A stretch of 35,827 nt of DNA from Pseudomonadota bacterium (GCA_021818065.1 JAKAFC010000006.1:1-35827); one strand, 5' to 3'. Shown: positions 22,451 through 34,166, numbered from the stretch's first letter. The notes: generated by a model not told the origin, from the letters alone. Numbers and translations: made by a program.

Positions 22451-23518
22451 ATGGCCCAAACCTCCTCCACCTCGACCCCGCCGCGACTGACCAGCCTGTC
22501 CCACGGCGGCGGCTGCGGCTGCAAGATCGCGCCCAATGTGCTGTCCGACATTCTGAAAAAACATGCGCCCTTGCTGCAGCCCCCGCCCGCCTTGCTGGTG
22601 GGCAACGAATCGTCGGACGACGCTGCGGTGTACCAGCTCAACCCCGAGCAGGCACTCATCGCCACCACCGACTTTTTCATGCCCATCGTCGATGACCCCT
22701 TCGACTTCGGCCGCATCGCCGCCACCAACGCCCTGTCCGACATCTACGCCATGGGGGGCTCGCCCATTCTCGCCCTGGCGCTGGTGGGCATGCCCATCGG
22801 CGTGATGTCGGCCGACACCATCGCCGCCATCCTGCGGGGCGGCGAGACCGTCTGCGCCCAGGCGGGCATTCCGATTGCCGGCGGGCACAGCATCGACTCG
22901 GTCGAGCCCATCTACGGCCTGGCGGTGATGGGTCTGGCGCACCCCAGCCACATCCGCCGCAACGACAGCGCCCGCGCCGGTGACATCATCGTGCTGGGCA
23001 AGCCGTTGGGCGTGGGCATCCAGTCGGCGGCGTTGAAAAAAGGCGCGCTCGACGCCGCTGGCTACGCCCGCATGATTGCCAACACCACGCAACTCAACAC
23101 CCCGGGCCGACGCCTGGCGCAGATGGCCGGGGTGCACGCCCTGACCGACGTCACCGGCTTCGGTCTGCTGGGCCATCTGCTCGAAGTGTGCCGCGGCGCG
23201 AACCTGCGCGCCACGGTGGACTACGCCCGCGTGCCGCTGATCGAGGGAGTGGCAGCCCTGGCGGGCGAGGGCATGGTGACGGGAGCCTCCGGCCGCAACT
23301 GGGCCAGCTACGGCAAGGACGTCACCCTTACTGCGGACCTGCCCCCGCTGGCGCAGACCCTGCTCACCGACCCGCAGACCTCCGGCGGCCTGCTGGTGGC
23401 GTGCGATGCCGACGCCGTGGACGCCGTGCTGACGGTGTTCCGCGACGAGGGCTTTGCCCAGGCTGCCGCCATCGGCAGCTTCCACGCCGGCCAAGCCGGC
23501 ATCGACGTGCGCGCCTGA
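22451..23518 (+). CDS. selD: Selenide, water dikinase
   Basis: 355 aa; LSHGGGCGCKIAPNVL, NESSDDAAVYQL, TTDFFMPIVDDPFDFGRIAATNALSDIYAMGG, TDVTGFGLLGHL, LLTDPQTSGGLL. Confidence 0.97.
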   Translation: MAQTSSTSTPPRLTSLSHGGGCGCKIAPNVLSDILKKHAPLLQPPPALLVGNESSDDAAVYQLNPEQALIATTDFFMPIVDDPFDFGRIAATNALSDIYAMGGSPILALALVGMPIGVMSADTIAAILRGGETVCAQAGIPIAGGHSIDSVEPIYGLAVMGLAHPSHIRRNDSARAGDIIVLGKPLGVGIQSAALKKGALDAAGYARMIANTTQLNTPGRRLAQMAGVHALTDVTGFGLLGHLLEVCRGANLRATVDYARVPLIEGVAALAGEGMVTGASGRNWASYGKDVTLTADLPPLAQTLLTDPQTSGGLLVACDADAVDAVLTVFRDEGFAQAAAIGSFHAGQAGIDVRA

Positions 23519-23673
23519 GGCGAATCCCGGCCTTCCCCGCCGCGGCGCGATTACCGCCGCGCGGCGCATGACTGCTTCACCTCCGCCCATCGGGACAATC
23601 CCGACCCCCTGGACGGCGGCCTGACTCTGTTACATCTTTATACTTCGGCCGCGGCTTGTTTCGGCTTTGTCAC

Positions 23674-23688
23674 GCATGGTCACCATGC
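23674..23688. promoter_or_regulatory. 15-nt palindrome upstream of TRAP transporter, candidate operator
   Basis: GCATGGT-C-ACCATGC, perfect dyad, in the selD-dctQ intergenic region. Confidence 0.4.
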
Positions 23689-23750
23689 CATGACGTTTCG
23701 CAGCACAGTCCGCCAACAACGACTCGTTCACAAAACAATCGGGAGATGTC

Positions 23751-24347
23751 TTGAACGCCCTACTCGCCCTGTCCCGCGGGATCGACTGGCTCAACGAACG
23801 CGTGGGCCGTCTGGCCTTGTGGCTCATCCTCGGCTCCGCCGTCATCAGTGCCCTGAACGCCGTGGTGCGCAAAGCCTTCGATTACAGCTCGAACGCCTTT
23901 CTGGAGATCCAGTGGTACCTGTTCGCCGCCGTCTTTCTCCTGGCGGCCGGCTACACCTTTTTGCACAACGAGCATGTGCGCATCGATGTGCTCTCCAGCA
24001 AGCTCTCGCCACGCGGACGCAACTGGATCGACATCATCGGCATCGTCTTCTTTCTGTTGCCTTTCGTCGTCGTCACCGTGCGGCTGTCGCTGCCGACGGT
24101 GATCAACGCCATCGCCTCGGGTGAAATGTCGAGCAACGCGGGCGGCCTGATTCGCTGGCCGGTCTACATCCTGGTGCCCATCGGCTTCTCCTTGCTCGGC
24201 CTGCAGGGCATTTCGGAACTGATCAAGCGCGTGGCCTTTCTGCGCGGCCTGATCGACGACCCGATGACGCGCAAGCGCGAGAAGACGGCTGAGGAAGAAC
24301 TGGCCGAATTCGTGCTGGCGCAGAAGCAGAAGGGGGCCAGTCAATGA
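23751..24347 (+). CDS. dctQ: TRAP transporter small permease (DctQ family)
   Basis: 198 aa, 4-TM DctQ-like (NAFLEIQWYLFAAVFLLAAGYTFLHNEHVRIDVL); TTG start preceded by GGGAG. Confidence 0.9.
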   Translation: MNALLALSRGIDWLNERVGRLALWLILGSAVISALNAVVRKAFDYSSNAFLEIQWYLFAAVFLLAAGYTFLHNEHVRIDVLSSKLSPRGRNWIDIIGIVFFLLPFVVVTVRLSLPTVINAIASGEMSSNAGGLIRWPVYILVPIGFSLLGLQGISELIKRVAFLRGLIDDPMTRKREKTAEEELAEFVLAQKQKGASQ

Positions 24348-26143
24348 CCGCCTTCCTCGTTGCGAATATCGCGCCCATCATGTTCGGCGCGCTGGTGCTG
24401 TTCCTGCTGGTGGGCTTTCCGGTGGCGTTCAGCCTGGCGGCGTGCGGCCTGCTGTTCGGCTTCATCGGCGTGGAACTGGGGCTGATGCCGCAGGCGCTGC
24501 TCGAAGCCATTCCGCTGCGCATCTTCGGCATCATGCAGAACGACACGCTGCTGGCCATCCCGTTCTTCACCTTCATGGGCCTGCTGCTGGAACGCAGCGG
24601 CATGGCCGAAGACTTGCTCGAAACCATCGGCCAGTTGTTCGGCCCGATCCGCGGTGGCCTGGCCATCGCCGTCATTCTGGTGGGCGCGCTGCTGGCGGCG
24701 ACCACGGGGGTGGTGGCGGCCTCGGTGATCTCCATGGGCCTGATCTCGCTGCCCATCATGCTGCGCTACGGCTACGACCGCCGCCTGGCCTCGGGCGTGA
24801 TTGCCGCCTCGGGCACGCTGGCGCAGATCATCCCGCCATCGCTGGTGCTCATCGTCATGGCCGACCAGCTCGGCCGCAGCGTGGGCGACATGTACAAGGG
24901 CGCCTTCATCCCGGGTTTCGTCCTCACCGGCCTGTACCTCGGGTATGTGATCGGAGTGTCGCTGCTCAAGCCGCAATGGGCGCCGGCGCTGCCGCCCGAG
25001 GCGCGGACCATCCGCGAGCCCAATGGCGACAGCGGCCTGCGCTCGCTCGGGGTGCTGTTCGGCGTGGTGCTGATTGCCAGCATCGTGCTGGGCAAGAACT
25101 ACGACGCGCTGCTGAGCTGGCGCGCGGGCCACGAGGTCACGGCGGCGCTGGACGAGACCATCGTCGTCGCCATGACCTTCGGCGTGATTCTGTCGCTGGT
25201 GCTGTCGCTGCTCAACCGCGCGTTCCGGCTCAAGCTGCTGTCGCAGATGGCCGAGCGGGTGACCTTCGCCCTGGTGCCGCCGCTGACGCTGATCTTCCTG
25301 GTGCTGGGCACCATCTTCCTTGGCGTCGCCACGCCGACCGAAGGCGGCGCGATGGGCGCTGTCGGCGCCCTCATCATGGCGTTCAGCCGCAAGCGGCTGA
25401 ATATGACCCTGCTCAAGCAAGCGCTCAACACCACGACCAAGCTGTCCACCTTTGTGCTGTTCATCCTCATCGGCTCCACGGTGTTCAACCTGGTGTTCCA
25501 GGGGCTGGACGGCCGGGTCTGGGTGGAACATCTGCTCACCAGCCTGCCAGGCGGGGTGCTGGGCTTCCTCATCGTGGTCAACATCCTGGTGTTCGTGCTG
25601 GCCTTCTTCCTCGACTTCTTCGAGCTGGCGTTCATCATCATTCCGCTGCTCGGGCCGGTGGCCGAGAAGCTGGGCATCGACCTGATCTGGTTCGGCGTGC
25701 TGCTGGCGGTGAACATGCAGACTTCGTTCATGCATCCGCCCTTCGGCTTTGCGCTGTTCTATCTGCGCAGCGTCGCCGCCAAGGACGACTACACCGACAA
25801 GGAGACCGGCAAGCGCATCGCCCGCGTCACCACCGGCCAGATCTACTGGGGCGCGGTGCCCTTCGTGGTCATCCAGATCATCATGGTGGCGCTGGTCATC
25901 GCCTTCCCGGGCCTGGTCACCAGCGGTCTGGGGCACCACAAGGCGGTGGACATCGACAAGGTGCAGATCACCGCCCCGGCGGACGACAGCAGCTACGAGT
26001 CCATCGCCCCGCCGAGCTTCGGCGGCTCGGAACCTGCTCCGGCCGACGGCGCCAGCGCCCCGGCAGCGACCGAGGAAGACCCCGCCGCGGCGGTGATGCG
26101 CTCGCTGCAGCCGGAACAGGCAGCCAGCGCTGCCGCCAAGTAG
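24344..26143 (+). CDS. dctM: TRAP transporter large permease (DctM family) with Ala/Pro-rich C-terminal tail
   Basis: 599 aa; LVGFPVAFSLA, IPFFTFMGLLLERSGMAEDLL, ASGTLAQIIPPSLVLIV, GVATPTEGGAMGAVGAL; ATGA overlap with dctQ. Confidence 0.92.
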   Translation: MTAFLVANIAPIMFGALVLFLLVGFPVAFSLAACGLLFGFIGVELGLMPQALLEAIPLRIFGIMQNDTLLAIPFFTFMGLLLERSGMAEDLLETIGQLFGPIRGGLAIAVILVGALLAATTGVVAASVISMGLISLPIMLRYGYDRRLASGVIAASGTLAQIIPPSLVLIVMADQLGRSVGDMYKGAFIPGFVLTGLYLGYVIGVSLLKPQWAPALPPEARTIREPNGDSGLRSLGVLFGVVLIASIVLGKNYDALLSWRAGHEVTAALDETIVVAMTFGVILSLVLSLLNRAFRLKLLSQMAERVTFALVPPLTLIFLVLGTIFLGVATPTEGGAMGAVGALIMAFSRKRLNMTLLKQALNTTTKLSTFVLFILIGSTVFNLVFQGLDGRVWVEHLLTSLPGGVLGFLIVVNILVFVLAFFLDFFELAFIIIPLLGPVAEKLGIDLIWFGVLLAVNMQTSFMHPPFGFALFYLRSVAAKDDYTDKETGKRIARVTTGQIYWGAVPFVVIQIIMVALVIAFPGLVTSGLGHHKAVDIDKVQITAPADDSSYESIAPPSFGGSEPAPADGASAPAATEEDPAAAVMRSLQPEQAASAAAK

Positions 26144-26167
26144 CGCTGCGCACGCGCACGGCAAAGC

Positions 26168-26193
26168 AAAAGGCCCGGGACTCCGGGCCTTTT
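26168..26193. terminator. Bidirectional intrinsic terminator between dctM and sco
   Basis: AAAAGGCCCGG-GACT-CCGGGCCTTTT, perfect 11-bp arms with A/T tracts on both sides. Confidence 0.85.
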
Positions 26194-26221
26194 GCGTCTG
26201 TGCTGCCGCGCCGCGCGCAGG

Positions 26222-26836
26222 TCAGGATTCGTCGGCGATCAACTGCTTCAAATCGTGCACCCAGGCCGACGGGGGGTTGGTGTCGGACGCCAGCAGGTGA
26301 ATACGGCCGTTGCGACCGAAGATGTACACCCCGGCGCTGTGATCGACCACATAGTTGCCCTGAGCGTCAGGCTTGCCGTAGCTGAACGCCACGCGATAGC
26401 GGCGGGTGATGGCGTCGATCTGCTTCATGGTGCCGGTCAGGCCGACGGCATTGGGACTGAACGCAGCGGTGTAGGCCTTGAGAATGACATCGCTGTCGCG
26501 CTTGGGATCGACGCTGACGAACAGAATCCGCACATCCTTGGCCTCGGGGCCGAGCTGCTGCACCACGTTGGCCATGAGCTGCATGGTGGTGGGGCAGACG
26601 TCCGGGCAATGGGTGTAGCCGAAATACAGCAGCACGATCTTGCCCTTGTAGGTGTCAGCCGTGACCTTTTGCCCCAGGTCGTTGGTGAGCTGGAATTCGA
26701 GGTTGGGCATGACGCCGGTGATGTTGTTGAGCTGCCAGGTCTGATCGGACTTGTGACCACAGCCCGCCAGGGGCAGGGCCAACGCCGCGAGCAGCAGCAA
26801 ACGACGGAACGGAGCGCGCAAACGAATAGCGTTCAT
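26222..26836 (-). CDS. SCO1/SenC-family copper chaperone lipoprotein (copy A)
   Basis: Lipobox LPLAGC, YFGYTHCPDVCPTTM CxxxC motif, VDHSAGVYIF; start refined to 26836. Confidence 0.93.
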   Translation of the reverse strand: MNAIRLRAPFRRLLLLAALALPLAGCGHKSDQTWQLNNITGVMPNLEFQLTNDLGQKVTADTYKGKIVLLYFGYTHCPDVCPTTMQLMANVVQQLGPEAKDVRILFVSVDPKRDSDVILKAYTAAFSPNAVGLTGTMKQIDAITRRYRVAFSYGKPDAQGNYVVDHSAGVYIFGRNGRIHLLASDTNPPSAWVHDLKQLIADES

Positions 26837-27003
26837 GGAGTGGAGAGTAGCGACATCGAAGCAGACTGCATTGTGCCGTCTGCGGCAACGACCTGTCGCT
26901 CTGTGGCGAGCGGATGAGGTGGAAGTCACATCCGTTTACAGACTGTGGTGCAACCCCGCGGGAAAACCCGACACCAAGCCCCATCCCGCCCCTGGAGAGT
27001 GTC

Positions 27004-27249
27004 ATGCACCCACGCGCCATCCTCAAAGCCCTCGTCGCCGGTGGGCTGACCACGGTGGCAACCGCCGCGCTCACCGTCCACGCTGCCGGCGCACCCCATG
27101 TGCCGCTGCAAGCCGTCAACGTCTTGCACCTCGCTCCGGTGCCACGCCAAGCCATTGCCCTGACCGCCTTGCACCCCGGACAAAGCGTGCTGGTGGTCAA
27201 TGACTCGCACCGCGCGCTGCAACTCAAGGGCATTGCGCGCAACGGCTAG
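27004..27249 (+). CDS. Small predicted exported protein, unknown function
   Basis: 81 aa MHPRAILKALVAGGLTTVATAALTVHAAGAPHVPLQAVNVLHLAPVPRQAIALTALHPGQSVLVVNDSHRALQLKGIARNG; signal-peptide-like N-terminus; CTGGAGAG RBS just upstream. Confidence 0.65.
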   Translation: MHPRAILKALVAGGLTTVATAALTVHAAGAPHVPLQAVNVLHLAPVPRQAIALTALHPGQSVLVVNDSHRALQLKGIARNG

Positions 27250-27264
27250 GGCCTGCGCTCGACC

Positions 27265-27891
27265 TCAAACCAGCTTCTGCCACCAACTGCGATGCGCATC
27301 GGCCAGAAGCTGGCGCACGTCGTGAGCCATACCCTCCGGCGTGGTCAAGTCGGTGCCGATCAGGCGCCCATTGCCATGCGGACCAAAGATGTAGAGCGCC
27401 GCACTATGGTTGACCACATAGTTGCCATGCGCGTCGGGTTTGCCGTACGAATAACTGACATGATAGCGCTCGGCCAGCGCCTTGGTTTGCGCCGCCGTGC
27501 CGCTCAGGCCGATGGCGCTGGCGAGAAAGGCATGGACATAGGCATCGAGCACGGCTGGCGTGTCACGCTGCGGGTCCACCGTGACGAAAAGCACCTGCAC
27601 ATCCTTGCCCTGCGGCCCGAGCAACTGGACCGCCCGCGCCAGATGCGCCATGGTGGTGGGGCAGACATCGGGGCAATGGGTGTAGCCGAAATACAGCACC
27701 ACCACTTTACCCAGGAGGTCGCGCGCCGACTCCAAGCGCCCGCTGCTGGAGCGGATATCGCTGAACGCCAACGGCTGCATGATCTTGGGGCCGATGTAAT
27801 CCATGGCCCACTTCTGCTCGTGCGGCGCGGGGGAACAGCCGGACAACGCTAGCGCCAAAGCCAACCCAGCAACGCCTGATCGCAACACCAT
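27265..27891 (-). CDS. SCO1/SenC-family copper chaperone lipoprotein (copy B)
   Basis: Lipobox ALSGC, YFGYTHCPDVCPTTMAHL, VNHSAALYIFGP; start among adjacent GTG/ATG/GTG codons is uncertain. Confidence 0.92.
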   Translation of the reverse strand: MVLRSGVAGLALALALSGCSPAPHEQKWAMDYIGPKIMQPLAFSDIRSSSGRLESARDLLGKVVVLYFGYTHCPDVCPTTMAHLARAVQLLGPQGKDVQVLFVTVDPQRDTPAVLDAYVHAFLASAIGLSGTAAQTKALAERYHVSYSYGKPDAHGNYVVNHSAALYIFGPHGNGRLIGTDLTTPEGMAHDVRQLLADAHRSWWQKLV

Positions 27892-28068
27892 CACCCTCCG
27901 AAAGTTTCTGTCTTACCAGAGCGAGCCGTTGTATTCGGATTGGTTCGACAAGCCCACGACGCGACACAACTTTCACACTCTGTATCGCCTGAGGAAAACC
28001 CCCTCGGCAGTTGTCCCACACCTCTGTAAATTGATCCCCATCAGATTTCCATTCCCCGATCAGTCTCC

Positions 28069-29049
28069 ATGCAACCGTTCCATTCGATCAAGACCAACTC
28101 GCCCGTCAGACCAACTGTCAAGCCGTGGCGCTTTCTGTTGCGGGGCGTGGTTTGTCGCCTCTGCCTCCTCACCAGCATGCTGCTGCCGCCGTGGGCACAT
28201 GCTGCAGCCGACAAGTCTGGGGCCGTGGCCGAGCAACCCAGCGCGCTGCTGGGACTCAACTTCGGTCTGGCCGTCGGCAATCAGCAGGATCAGTATGTGG
28301 CTGCCCAACAGCTCGCCGCCTTGCTCGGCAAGGCCGTACACCAAAAGATGCTCTGGGAGGGCGGTTTCAACCTCGCCAAAGCCCAAGCCGTCGCGCGGGA
28401 TGGAGCCATTCCGTTCAGCTTTGCCTTCATCAAACCGCCCAACCTGACCGCAGCCCTTCTGGCCAAGGGCTGGCATCTCGTCGCGGAGTGTGAGGACACG
28501 ATCCATTTCGGTACCGATCTCATCGCCCCCGCATGCCCGGGACAACCGGGCAAGGTCTTGCTCGGCGGCGACTCGCTCAGCATCCTCGGCATGAACGGGC
28601 ACACCCCGCAGGCCTGCGTGGACCCGGATCAGGTCTGGCACTCGTCCTCTGCGGTGATGCTGGCGCCCAAAGAAGGCAGCCTCGTCGATTTGGTCGCACA
28701 AAAAATCTGGCGCGAACATGGCGTGCAGCCCCGCCAGATTGCCCGCGTGCAAACGCAAAACGCGGTGATCGGGCTGATGCGCGAGATGCATGTGGCGGCC
28801 GTCGGCGTGGTCACACCCGTGGTCGCCAGGGCCTGGGCGGCGCAAGGCGGCATTGTCTTGGCCCATCGCCCCATGCCATTCTGGGCCCTGGTCGCCGCCC
28901 CTGGCGTGTCTGCGCAAGCCATCACCGACGCCCGCGATGCACTGATGAGCCCATCGGCTGCCACAGTGAACAAAGCGCTGCATCTCCCGGGGTGGACCCA
29001 CGGTGATCCGACGGCCTACGCCGACTTTCTCAAGTGGCTGAAGGGCTGA
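28069..29049 (+). CDS. PhnD-like periplasmic substrate-binding protein (phosphate/phosphonate-type fold), orphan
   Basis: 326 aa; signal peptide then LNFGLAVGNQQDQYVAAQQLAALLGKAVHQKML...GAIPFSFAFIKPPN...VLLGGDSLSILGM; resembles PhnD-type binding proteins; no adjacent permease/ATPase. Confidence 0.6.
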   Translation: MQPFHSIKTNSPVRPTVKPWRFLLRGVVCRLCLLTSMLLPPWAHAAADKSGAVAEQPSALLGLNFGLAVGNQQDQYVAAQQLAALLGKAVHQKMLWEGGFNLAKAQAVARDGAIPFSFAFIKPPNLTAALLAKGWHLVAECEDTIHFGTDLIAPACPGQPGKVLLGGDSLSILGMNGHTPQACVDPDQVWHSSSAVMLAPKEGSLVDLVAQKIWREHGVQPRQIARVQTQNAVIGLMREMHVAAVGVVTPVVARAWAAQGGIVLAHRPMPFWALVAAPGVSAQAITDARDALMSPSAATVNKALHLPGWTHGDPTAYADFLKWLKG

Positions 29050-29061
29050 TGCCCTTCAGCC
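29036..29061. terminator. Hairpin overlapping the stop codon of the PhnD-like gene, between convergent genes
   Basis: GGCTGAAGGGC-TGAT-GCCCTTCAGCC, perfect 11-bp stem; no T-tract. Confidence 0.5.
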
Positions 29062-29067
29062 CTCGCG

Positions 29068-31659
<2,592 letters not shown>

Positions 31660-31686
31660 GGAATCCTCCGTCCTGAACTGCCGCAT

Positions 31687-31715
31687 AGATACGGCGTTGC
31701 CAGAGGATTTTCAAG
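31687..31715 (-). promoter_or_regulatory. Putative sigma32 (heat-shock) promoter of clpB
   Basis: Minus strand CTTGAAA (31715..31709)-N14-CCGTATCT (31694..31687), close to CTTGAAA-N11-16-CCCCATNT. Confidence 0.6.
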
Positions 31716-31760
31716 CGCCACGATGGCAAAGGCGTTGATCTCCCACGCCCTTGCTGGGGA

Positions 31761-34166
31761 TTAGCGCCGCAGTTTGGCAAAGGCGGCGGCCATAGCCGTG
31801 TTCTGCGGCGCGGCCGGGGCGCCAGTGCGATGACCACCGCCGCGGTTGCCACCCTCCTGTCGTGGCGTGCGCGCCGCCGCGCCCTGCCCGCCCGCGGCAC
31901 GCGCGGCATCGCGCGTCGGGTCGGCCGGGCGCATGGACAGGGCGATGCGCTTGCGCGCCACGTCCACTTCGACCACGCGCACCTTGACGATATCGCCAGT
32001 CTTCACCACCTCGCGGGCGTCATTCACGAAGCGTTGCGCCATCTGCGAGACGTGCACCAGCCCGTCCTGATGCACGCCAAGATCGACAAAGGCGCCGAAG
32101 GCGGTGACGTTGGTGACCGTGCCTTCCAGCTGCATGCCGGGCTGGAGCTGGGCGATGTCGTGCACGCCGTCGAGCAGCTTGGCGGTGCGAAATTCCGGGC
32201 GCGGGTCGCGGCCGGGTTTTTCCAGTTCGGCCAGCACGTCGCGCACCGTGAAGGCGCCGAAGCGGTCGTCGACGAACAGCTCGGGCCGCAGGCGCTGCAG
32301 CAGATCGCGGTTGCCCATCAGCAGGCTGATGGGCTGGCCCGCGGCAGCCAGCACCTTCTCCACCAGGGCGTAGCTCTCGGGGTGCACGCCGGTCCGATCG
32401 AGCGGGTTGTCGCCGCCGTTGATGCGCAGGAAGCCCGCGGCCTGCTCGAAGGTCTTGTCCCCCAGACCGCGCACCGCCTTGAGCGCCTCGCGGTTGGCGA
32501 AGGCGCCGGCTTGGTCGCGGTGCAGCACGATCTGCTCGGCGATGCGCCCGCTCAACCCGGCCACGCGGGCCAGCAGCGGCGCCGACGCGGTGTTCAAGTC
32601 CACGCCGACGGCGTTGACGCAATCTTCCACGATGGCATCGAGCTTGCGCGACAGCGCCGTCTGGTTGACATCGTGCTGATACTGCCCCACGCCGATGCTC
32701 TTGGGGTCGATCTTCACCAGCTCGGCCAGCGGGTCTTGTACCCGGCGGGCGATGGACACGGCACCGCGCAGGCTGACGTCCAGATCGGGAAATTCGCGGC
32801 TGGCCAGAGCGCTTGCCGAGTACACCGAAGCCCCGGCCTCGCTCACCGTCAGCTTCGCCAGCCCCGGCTTGGCGACCAGGCGCAGCAACTCAGCGGCGAG
32901 CAGATCGGTTTCGCGGCTGGCGGTGCCGTTGCCGATGGCGATGAGCTGCACATCGTGGCGGCTGACCAGCGCGGCGAGCGCCGCCAGCGTGCCCTGCACG
33001 TCGCGACGCGGCTCGAAAGGATAGACGGTGGCGGTGTCGAGCAACTTGCCGGTGGCATCGACCACGGCGACCTTCACGCCGGTACGGATGCCGGGGTCTA
33101 GGCCCATCACCACCTTGGGGCCGGCCGGGGCGGCCAGCAGCAGATCGCGCAGGTTGGCGCCAAACACCTCGATGGCCACCGCCTCGGCCTGCTCGCGCAG
33201 GCGCGACAGCAGCTCGCGCTCCAGGCTCAGCGACAGCTTGACCTTCCAGGTCCATTGCAACGCGCGGCGCAGCCAGTCGTCCGCCGCGCGGCCCTGGTGG
33301 CTCCAGCCCAGCAGCACCGCAAGGCGACCCTCGGCCAGCGTGCTCAACACTGGAGCCGTGCTGCCCTCGGCGGGCGTGGGCAGGTCGATGCGCGCGTCGA
33401 GCACCTCCTGGGCGCGGCCGCGCAGCACCGCCAGCGCGCGGTGCGACGGCACCTTGTCCAGCGGTTCGGCGTAATCGAAATAGTCGCGGAACTTGGCGCC
33501 TTCCTGCTCCTTGCCGGCGCGCACCTGGCTGACGAGATAGCCGGTCTGCCACAGCCAGGTGCGCATGGGTCCGAGCACTGCCGGGTCTTCTGCCCAGCGC
33601 TCGCTGAGGATGTCGCGCGCGCCATCCAGACAGGCCTGCGGCGTGGTCGTGTCGGCGGCATCGGCGCTGGCCTGCGGGCGAACGAAACCGGCCGCGGCCT
33701 GCAGCGGGTCGGTCTGCGGCTGCTGCCACAACTGGTCGGCCAGCGGCTCCAGCCCGGCTTCGCGCGCCTTCTGCGCCCGGGTGACGCGACGCGGCTTGAA
33801 AGGCAGGTAGAGGTCTTCCAGCTCCTGCTTCTGCTGCGCGGCGGCAATCGCCGCCTGCAACGCCGGGGTGAGCTTGCCCTGCTCGGCAATGGACTGCAGC
33901 ACCGCAGCGCGCCGTTCTTCCAGCTCACGCAGGTACAGCAGCCGCTCCTCCAGGGTGCGCAGATGATCGTCGCTCATGCCGCCCGTCACCTCCTTGCGAT
34001 AGCGGGCGATGAACGGCACGGTGGCGCCGCCGTCGAGCAGTTCGATCGCCGCCTGGATCTGCTGTGCGGGCAGTTGCAACTCGGCACTGAGCGCCTGCAG
34101 CACCCGCCGCGCGGCGGTCTGCGGGTTGGCATACGGGTTCGGGGCGGCGGGACTGGCAGCGGTCAT
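31761..34166 (-). CDS. tex: RNA-binding transcriptional accessory protein Tex (S1 domain)
   Basis: ~801 aa; VPFIARYRKEVTGGMSDDHLR, GLDPGIRTGVKVAVVD, SIGVGQYQHDV, S1 domain GTVTNVTAFGAFVDLGVHQDGLVHVSQM. Confidence 0.97.
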   Translation of the reverse strand: MTAASPAAPNPYANPQTAARRVLQALSAELQLPAQQIQAAIELLDGGATVPFIARYRKEVTGGMSDDHLRTLEERLLYLRELEERRAAVLQSIAEQGKLTPALQAAIAAAQQKQELEDLYLPFKPRRVTRAQKAREAGLEPLADQLWQQPQTDPLQAAAGFVRPQASADAADTTTPQACLDGARDILSERWAEDPAVLGPMRTWLWQTGYLVSQVRAGKEQEGAKFRDYFDYAEPLDKVPSHRALAVLRGRAQEVLDARIDLPTPAEGSTAPVLSTLAEGRLAVLLGWSHQGRAADDWLRRALQWTWKVKLSLSLERELLSRLREQAEAVAIEVFGANLRDLLLAAPAGPKVVMGLDPGIRTGVKVAVVDATGKLLDTATVYPFEPRRDVQGTLAALAALVSRHDVQLIAIGNGTASRETDLLAAELLRLVAKPGLAKLTVSEAGASVYSASALASREFPDLDVSLRGAVSIARRVQDPLAELVKIDPKSIGVGQYQHDVNQTALSRKLDAIVEDCVNAVGVDLNTASAPLLARVAGLSGRIAEQIVLHRDQAGAFANREALKAVRGLGDKTFEQAAGFLRINGGDNPLDRTGVHPESYALVEKVLAAAGQPISLLMGNRDLLQRLRPELFVDDRFGAFTVRDVLAELEKPGRDPRPEFRTAKLLDGVHDIAQLQPGMQLEGTVTNVTAFGAFVDLGVHQDGLVHVSQMAQRFVNDAREVVKTGDIVKVRVVEVDVARKRIALSMRPADPTRDAARAAGGQGAAARTPRQEGGNRGGGHRTGAPAAPQNTAMAAAFAKLRR

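Noticed and set aside
23519-23580. GC-rich imperfect repeats (CCGCCGCGGCGCG...CGCCGCGCGGCG) after selD
   Set aside because: Arms are out of register and there is no T-tract; not a convincing terminator or repeat element.
24341-26164. 607-aa minus-strand ORF over dctM
   Set aside because: Antisense artefact; dctM is strongly supported by TRAP motifs.
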